Shown piece by piece: positions 29,201 to 35,612 of a DNA stretch of 35,612 nt. Every line of letters starts with the position of its first letter. Position 1 is the first letter of the stretch. Location: contig MU266596.1 of NCBI GenBank assembly GCA_021014945.1, positions 1 through 35,612 on the forward strand. Reading direction: 5' to 3'. The notes beneath the pieces are model-generated. The model did not search any database and had not been told where the DNA came from. It saw nothing but the letters and a program-made list of their open reading frames with translations. Source of the stretch: Leucogyrophana mollusca. Lineage: Eukaryota > Basidiomycota > Agaricomycetes > Boletales. The position numbers and the translations under genes were made by a program.

Positions 29201-32200
29201 TCTCTCCCCTCTCCCCCTGCCACCCCAGCTCCCCCTGCAGCCCCAACTCCCCCAACCGCTAAAGTCCCACCCCCACCTCCATCCGCATCTTGTTCCCACC
29301 CTCCACCTGCCTCGAGCCCCTCAAGCACGCGGCGCAGCGTCCGCACCGCCTCCGGCATCTCCCCCCTTCCGACCTGCATCCGCCTCAACAGCTCCACGTC
29401 GCTCCCCGCCGTCAGCGCGTCCCTCAGGAGCGCCCTCAGCGCCGCCGCGTCCCGCGCCGAGTCGACCGCGTTCTGCGTCGTGTGCAGGTGCGTGAGCGTC
29501 GAGAGCGGGGAGAGGGTCTGGGTCTGTTGTTGGGAGTGGGTGGGGTTGTACACCTCCAGCGCCTGTTCGGGGTTCTGAGACTGTTGCTGCGCAGAGGACG
29601 AGGGCGCAGGCCGCACGGTTATCTGCGAGGACTCGAGGTTCGGGTGCGACGGTGTTGGCGTGAGCATGCCCGATGGGCCCTGGTTGGATGGCGTAGGCGT
29701 TATCCCCCCCGTCGGACCCTGGTCAGACGACGTAGGCGATATCCCGCCCAGCGAGTACGTCGGTGGAGGCGAGAGCGAGCCGTCCGCCAACGTTAACCCG
29801 AGCGAGTTTCCCGTCGCGGGGAAGTGGAACTGCTGGGGCTGGGGCTGGGGCTGGGGCTGTTGGACAGGGAACTGGATTTGTGATTGTTGAGGCTGAGGCT
29901 GGCCGGGGAGCTGCGTCTGCATCTGTCCAGGACTAGCAGTAAGCTGCCCCTGCGCCGGGCTCCCAGCCACCATCGTCTGGTGCGCCTGCATCTCCTCCGC
30001 CCATTTCTTCGACTCGGCGGCGGCAGCCTGGACCTGCTTCAGGATCCGAATCTGGATCGAGATCTGCAGGGTGTATGTTAGTCAGCGCTTGGCATTCGAA
30101 GGTAAAAAGCGAAAAGGGTAAAAGGCAACTCGGGTGCCGCAACGTAACCCCCACCGTAACACAGCCCCACACCGCAATCCACGAAGAAAAAGGCATGAAG
30201 AGCACGAAAGAAGAATAGCAAATGACGAAACTCGGCCCAAAAACAAAAACAGTGAAAACTCACCCCAAACATCCCCACCACGTCCCCGAGCGCGCGGTCG
30301 CACGCGGAGATCTCGCGCATGATCTCGTCCCGCCGGAGGTACCGCTTGAGGAAGGGTCGGTGCAGCTGGCGCTGCAGGAACGCGTGCACTTCGTGGAGGG
30401 CGCTGTAGGGAGGGGGGTTAGCGAGCGCACAGAAACACGGAAAAACCAAAACCCACCTAGTCAACCGCCCCACAGGCCCCACGAGCTCCTCCCCGACCTC
30501 ATCCCCCGCCTCCTCGATCTCGCAGCGCACGCTGTAGAGGAGCGTCGCGCAGCGCTCCGTAAGGCGCAGACACGCGAGGCGATTCGTCTAAGTGGGCAAA
30601 AGGGGTGGTCAGCGCGGGTTTTGAAAGTGTGAGGGCGAGATAAGGAAAGAACGGAGAGGGGGGAAACAGGGGCAGGGGCACAAGAACGGGAACGGGAATG
30701 GGGATAGATAAGATAAGTCCGGCAGGAGCGGGCAGGAGCAAGGCGGTGCGCGGACATAAAAAGACCGCTGAAACGCGAAACACGGCGCCCAAACACGCTC
30801 CTCTCCCTAACCACGCTCCTCCTCTTGACCACACTCCTCCTCTCGACCACCCCCCTGCCCTCGCCCCGCCGCCTCACATCCCATCCCCTCGCAAGACAAG
30901 GACAAAAAAAAAAGCAAGACAAGGAAAAAAGAAAAAGAAACAAAACCCACATCGACCATCTCCATCGCCTGCCATATGCCCAGCAGCGTCCGCGCGGCCT
31001 CCTCGAGGCCCGGGAGCGGCGCGAAGCGCAGGACCTCTGTCCCGAGGACGAGGGCTTCTTTCGCGACGGGGAGGGCGGCGTGCGCGGCGTGGGAGGCTGT
31101 TGGGTGAAGGGGGTAGAGACAGATATCGGAAGAGCGAGGTGAGCGAAAGGGATAAGGGACGAAGGAGGACCAAGGTGAGTGGAGATGAGTGGAGAGGGGG
31201 GAGTAAGGTAAGCAGAACAGGGGTTAAAGTAAGCAGAAGAGACAATGTAAGCAGAAGAGGACCGAGATAGGGAAAGCACCAAGATACAAATCGCCGAAAA
31301 GAGGGGGGAAGTCAGCATATATTCAACCCGCGCGCAAGGGAGACCCAAAGAACGCACCCGTATGCCCCACCTCCTTCGCGACGTTCATCGCCGAGAGCGC
31401 CGCGGGTGAAAGAATGGAGTTCACCGCGAGGGCGACGTGCTGTGGGGGAGAAATGGAATGTTAGCATGGATTGGTGGTGAGGATACGAGGATACAGGGAG
31501 GTGGGAGGATATGAGGATACGGTTGCAGGGATACGTGGAGAAGTGAATTTGACATGATGTAGGAGGTGACTAAGAAAATCGTACTCACCAATCTAGTCCG
31601 CTCGAACCCCTCCCTTTGGTCTTCCTCGACTTTACTAACCGCACCCGCACCCGCACCTGCAACTGCAACTGCACCACCACCCCCGTTATTACTTCCACTC
31701 CCGGCCGCATTCGTCCACGACGCGCGTCGGCGCGAAAGCCAGCTCTCACTAGCGCGTTCTTTGCTCTCTTCTTTCTCCTGCGCCTTGGCTTTCCCTTTCG
31801 CTTCTCTATCCTGATCCTTCGCGTGCACGTCTTTCGTGAACGCCTCCCCGCGCCTGAAAAACCCCTTCTCTCGCCTCTCTGCGCGCTCGCGCTCCTCGGT
31901 GCCGACGCCGAGTGAAAGCGCCCATATGCCCTCGTCGCCGGGGGGATTAGGGTCGGACATGGCGCGCTGTTTGTCCGCGGGGTCGTCTGCGAGGTAGGGA
32001 GAGGATGCGAACCGCGATGACGACGCAGACGTGTTTCTCGAGTGCGATTTCTTGGTCGGTATAGGCTGCGCACCGAACCCCCTCCCTTCAGCCCACCCGC
32101 GCTCCCAGTCGACGGCGACGTCCCACTCTGCGCCGTCGGCCTCCTTGTGCGACGCATCGCCCTTGTGCTCGTCGCTACCCCATCCATCGTCGCCCCAGCC

Positions 32201-32827
32201 GTCGTCCTTGGGATCAAAAGGCCTGCGACCGCCCCACCAGCGCGTGGGGGGTGCGTTGGGCGGGGTCTCGTCGCCGGCGACGTGGAAGTTGCGAAGTTGG
32301 GGGTGGCTGGGGTCATTGTAGCTGCCGGATGAGTACGTGCCGTGCTCGAGGGGCAAGCCCTGCGGGAGCGGCGGGAGGCTCGAGGAAAGGGAGCGAGACG
32401 GGGAGTGGGTGCGGGAGTGCGGGGAGGACCGGGTGAGGTCGAGGGAGGATATGCGCGGGGAGTGTCCGGGGGTGAGGTTGTTGGAGAGGGTGCGCGGGCG
32501 AGAGAGGTCGAGCGAGGAGTGGAGCGGCGAGCGGGAATGGCCGCGCACCGGGCTCGGGTTCGAATCCGTGCGTGCCCTGCCAGCGGGGTTGGGAAGGTCT
32601 ACGGAGGACTGCCCCGGTGAACTCGACGCTGATGGCGGCGGGGGGATACTCGAGAAGGACGAGAAGGAATAGGACTCGTCGCGGAGGGAAAAGGACGCCC
32701 GGCGCAGACGCTGGGCTGGCGGGCTGGGTGTCGGCGTTGGGTTTGGGTTCAGCGGGGAGGATATGCGGATGGACGGCGACGGCGACGACGACAACGGCGA
32801 GGGCGATTTGGAGTTGGGTGAAGACAT
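26246..32827 (-). CDS. Large protein: disordered N-terminus, MLKL-type four-helix domain, kinase, unique C-terminal domain
   Basis: Thirteen exons: 32827-31589, 31439-31358, 31096-30951, 30587-30457, 30402-30264, 30063-29039, 28979-28448, 28381-28276, 28197-28033, 27973-27191, 27132-26868, 26800-26607 and 26553-26246. They give 5115 nt and about 1704 residues with all phases matching. Residues 1-~410 are Ser/Pro-rich then Lys/Glu-rich. Residues ~414-580 form helices like the MLKL N-terminal/NLR adaptor bundle (HVALAVNSILSPAALSAM, LPGLEEAARTLLGIWQAMEM). A Gln/Pro-rich linker follows. The kinase starts near 921: glycine loop GIGFFSDV, VAIK lysine (951), HGDLKAAN (catalytic Asp 1096), DFG (1114-1116), WQAPELLE. 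All catalytic residues are present, so activity is expected; a Gly-rich insert precedes HGD. The C-terminal part (WSPSHVSLGAVGYLSKPKGE, SFPLRAGHKTAYICAETTMY, VIGTLDAPDYALFVS) matches no domain I can name. MLKL-like bundles with kinases suggest immune or cell-death signalling, by inference. Introns 2 and 3 are unusually long (261 and 363 nt). Confidence 0.88.
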
Positions 32828-33788
32828 TGTTGCGGTTCTGGATCAAGATTCTATTTACAAGGAACGGATTGATTGGCTGTTATATGGAGAACAAAGAGTG
32901 TCGCAATAGGTGGTGTTGTGGTCGTGGCTCTTATACAGCCTGTTGCTGTTGAGTGGCTATTTGCCTTATCGGGCTGATCGGGGTTAATGCTTCCGCGGAC
33001 TCGGACTCGGAATTATTTTATCTCACCTGCGAAAAAACACTCCGAGTCGCTTTCAGATGCTTATTTGTTTTGTTGTCACCGATGGTTAAGAGGTTGGGAG
33101 AGAGAGGATGCAATTGGCGCCGGCGGCTGGACGAATTTTAAGCGTGAGTCATTTGCGATGCTTCTGAATCTGATGCTGATGTCCATCTAACACTGGGCTT
33201 GATGTCATAACGCCACAACTGCCGCTGTTTTCTTCCCCGAGGCGACCCCTCTCTGGTGTTGCGTTTTGGCATCCACGGGGGGCACAACTCCGGACCATAG
33301 CGTCTACATAATAACATATATTCTGATCCCGTGGATTCGGATTTCCATGGCCCTTGTACTTGTTGGTATCCTGCGATCGATACCATGACTAAGTATCAGT
33401 CGACCAGCGCCTCGCCGCGCAGCCACAGCAGCGGTCAATTCCAGTGGTGAGTGGCTCATTGACATGGCACGCGGCTCGATGGCCGCACATTGTAACTGCT
33501 CGCCCGTCACCTGTCCACTGGGAGATCCTCCATCGCCACCGGCCCTCCTCGCCCTCTCCTCCCCCGAAGCACACCCTCCCACCTCTCTCCTTCCGTCGTC
33601 TCTCCATTCCCTACCTCTTGTTCCTCCATTTCTAATCCCTGGACCTCGTCTCCTGTCAACCTGACTTTTGCCCCGGCTTTGCAAAGCAACACTCGTCTAG
33701 TGCATCGATTACCAGCAACCAAACACCGCGGGAACTCGAACTCAAACTCGAATCTATCTACCCCCAAGTTCAAAGCACCAAAGGCACC
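32828..33788. other. Promoter region of the kinase gene and intergenic sequence
   Basis: The first ~170 bases are duplicated in inverted form at 740-908 (TATATAAC-type motif on the minus strand near 32880, CAACAGCAACAGG box near 32940). Beyond that, no gene is recognised. Confidence 0.5.
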
Positions 33789-33944
33789 ATGACTTCCACC
33801 CGCGGCTGGATCCCTATAAGTTTTCATTTCAACCCCGGAGGCCCGATCGATCCAAATTCGCACACGCAAGCAAGTAACGTGATCCCTGCTCACCCCACGT
33901 CCCATACTCGGACCTCAGGCTATGGACAACGAAAATTAAAATAG
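33789..33944 (+). CDS. Hypothetical small protein, 51 residues
   Basis: An ATG preceded by GGCACC opens a frame beginning MTSTRGWIPISFHFNPGG and ending in TAG at 33942. No signal peptide, membrane segment or known domain is seen. It may be the first exon of a larger gene (a GT donor occurs shortly after the Gln codons) or a chance frame. From here to 34680 no other gene is supported. Confidence 0.25.
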   Translation: MTSTRGWIPISFHFNPGGPIDPNSHTQASNVIPAHPTSHTRTSGYGQRKLK

Positions 33945-34679
33945 ATCCTAGGTAAGAGCTAAACATAAGGGTGCGTCGGACGCCACTCGTCACGTGCATT
34001 CAATACTTAGTACTGTACCCGGTACGTCTGCGTGATCGATCGTTATCCACCTAGGCCATGCGTGCACGTTTGACTCAATTCACCGGCAATCCATAACTAC
34101 GCCGCTGAGTACTCACATTGACCCGGCGTATCTGCTATGCCGACGGTATATACGCCCCATGTACAGAGGAGGACAACCTCCATCCGTCGTCTCTTCTCTC
34201 TGCGTCTCTCGTCGGGCCTCATCCATTCATCTCCGCGTACGTCGCATGCTCATTTTCTCGCAGTTTGCTCGTCTCCCATATGTCACTTACTGGTCTCCCC
34301 ACACGTCATCTGCTCATCTCTCTTGGTCGGATGGATGAAAACCTACCTGTCAACCCTCCTCGTCTCCTGAAAACCCCTCATCAGACGAAAACCAGCTATA
34401 GCCCATCGACTCCCGCACACAGTCGATCAAACGGACGCTCGTATATACACACTAACTCCATAGACCCGCGCGACGCTGCACAGCTGTAAATTCATCTCGA
34501 GCGCTGCCGTCGCCCGCCGAATTCTGAATTCGGCGCGGAGGAAGGACACGGAACCACCGAATTACTGATACCGCTCTTACTTGCCTCTTATCGGTACGCC
34601 GGATAATGCAAGCGCTCGCTGGAACGTTCCACAGGAGCAACCCCAGAAAACAACAATTGCCCTGCCATTCTCCGGCCGA

Positions 34680-35090
34680 CGACCATGGTATGGTGTCTCT
34701 TGTCTCGGTCGCAGTATCGGCGCACTTCAGCAGCTCCGAACCGTCCTCTCCCGCTGACGCCTCTGATCCAAAAATTCGTCGCGTCCTTACAGGAAGCGGC
34801 GCCGTACCCTACCTGTATTTAGTTTCCATCAATACTCACATTCACCGTCGAGCGGGCTGGATCGACGTTCAGACACGTTTACATACATATAATTTGGTTC
34901 CCTTCGTACCTCGTGCGCGCTGGCGCTGCAGACCCAGGTCGGTCGTAAGTACACCACGCCGCAGTCGGTGACGCCCAGCCCGTCGGCACGTCGGTTAACC
35001 AAAAATTCACTAGATCCCGTCGAAGCTTCAATACCCAGTTGGTGGACTTTGCTGTGGGTAGTGCGGACAGCGTTCGATGTGGCAGTTCGT
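34680..35090 (+). pseudogene. Decayed, inverted third copy of the But2-like gene
   Basis: Plus-strand blocks match the intact genes in order: a VSVAVSAHFSSSE membrane-segment remnant, then SDPK with a frameshift before GCCGTACCCTACCTG, GGACCGAGC-type exon boundary sequence, CGCGCTGGCGCTGCAGACCC with GTACACCAC, and finally the exon 4 acceptor ACAGCGTTCGATGTGGC. Most of exon 3 is missing. Orientation is opposite to the two intact copies. Confidence 0.7.
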
Positions 35091-35612
35091 GCTTACGGAT
35101 GAAGCTTTTAATCTCGCGCGTGTCCGTGGCATAACTTCCGCTAGTTCGCGCGTGTGGTTTATTGCTGGCCCGTCATATACTTATTCGTAGTCCTACCTCA
35201 ACGCACACCCTCAGCGTCGGGTCTGGAAGTCCCCCAGGCTTCACGGTCATTAATGCCGTTCAGCAAATTAGTGCGTAGTATGTCTGGTAATCAATACGGT
35301 ATACACTGCAGTTGTCTAGTTGTCTCGTGGGGCGTCAGGTTGTGCGTATCCTGTCACTTACGGTGCGCGGACTCCCGAGACTTATGTGGTAAGGGAACTC
35401 ATACCACATGCCAAGCGTGTCACTCATACTCAAGGCCATTCCGCCTCCGACAATCTCCCTACTATCCGCGAACATAGGCGTCCATACGAGCACAAAGATT
35501 ACATTCTCGACTGCTCCTACAACAAACCATACAGAGCACAGACATCTTAATACCCAGACAGTCAAGCTCGCCACGAGCATGGCCCTGGGCTCAAGCGCGG
35601 ACTGGGAATGAA
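35091..35612 (-). repeat. Inverted 3' flank of a further precursor gene, cut by the window end
   Basis: The reverse complement of about 35390-35612 matches the 3' flank of precursors A, C and D (GCTTGAGCCCAGGG, TGTGCTCTGTATGG, GTAATCTTTGTGCTCG, GGCATGTGGTATGAGTT). The sequence at 35200-35330 corresponds to the But2-like 3' side. This predicts another precursor gene on the minus strand ending just beyond base 35612. Confidence 0.65.

Noticed and set aside
26877..29796. Long plus-strand open frames opposite the kinase gene
   Set aside because: They are Arg/Pro-rich antisense shadows of GC-rich coding exons on the minus strand, with no domains.

Overview
This window reads as a dikaryotic fungus, most likely an agaricomycete basidiomycete. 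Genes are broken by many short GT-AG introns (mostly 45-75 nt), and the recognisable families are typical of that group: a DUF6533 membrane protein, an MLKL-type four-helix/kinase fusion, and a THEM6-like hotdog thioesterase. I see no rRNA, tRNA, CRISPR array or intact transposon.

The most interesting content is a repeatedly duplicated peptide locus between about 2.6 and 22.6 kb. Four small secreted precursor genes (2633-4509 +, 8997-10900 -, 14583-15337 +, 18903-19994 +) each start with a signal peptide ending ALPAQEKR. They then encode tandem units separated by Kex2-type KR sites (partly eroded in the second gene). Nearly every unit carries a Tyr-x-Ile-like motif (YTI, YDI, YFI, YFM, YFV). 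An intact UstYa/DUF3328 oxidase-type gene with two HxxHC motifs lies at 21842-22558 (-), and at least four decayed UstYa pieces are scattered nearby. Precursor plus UstYa is the signature of dikaritin-type RiPPs (ustiloxin/phomopsin class). The core region of three precursors appears to be assembled from 14-, 6-, 6- and about 55-nt exons, with some exons of only 3 nt. Modelled this way, the reading frames close exactly, every intron is 55-73 nt, and standard units all have eight residues between KR and the Tyr.

A second companion is a membrane-anchored protein with a But2-like C-terminal region (5494-6475 - and 20521-21501 -). It sits convergently downstream of a precursor twice. The same arrangement, decayed and inverted, recurs at the right edge (34.7-35.6 kb). 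About 4.5 kb of the locus (11.13-15.61 kb) is tandemly duplicated at 15.62-20.28 kb, and decayed precursors and UstYa exons mark birth-and-death turnover.

Flanking or embedded ordinary genes are a thioesterase-like gene (6996-8515 +, with a probable GC-AG intron), a 13-exon DUF6533 membrane protein (23530-25072 -) and a 13-exon, about 1704-residue kinase (26246-32827 -). A truncated, frameshifted copy of the 5' part of that kinase lies inverted at the left edge (740-1985 +). A perfect 46-bp palindrome sits at 25515-25560. No tyrosinase, S41 peptidase, methyltransferase or transporter typical of known dikaritin clusters is visible here. Product, cyclisation and micro-exon usage are all inferences from sequence.
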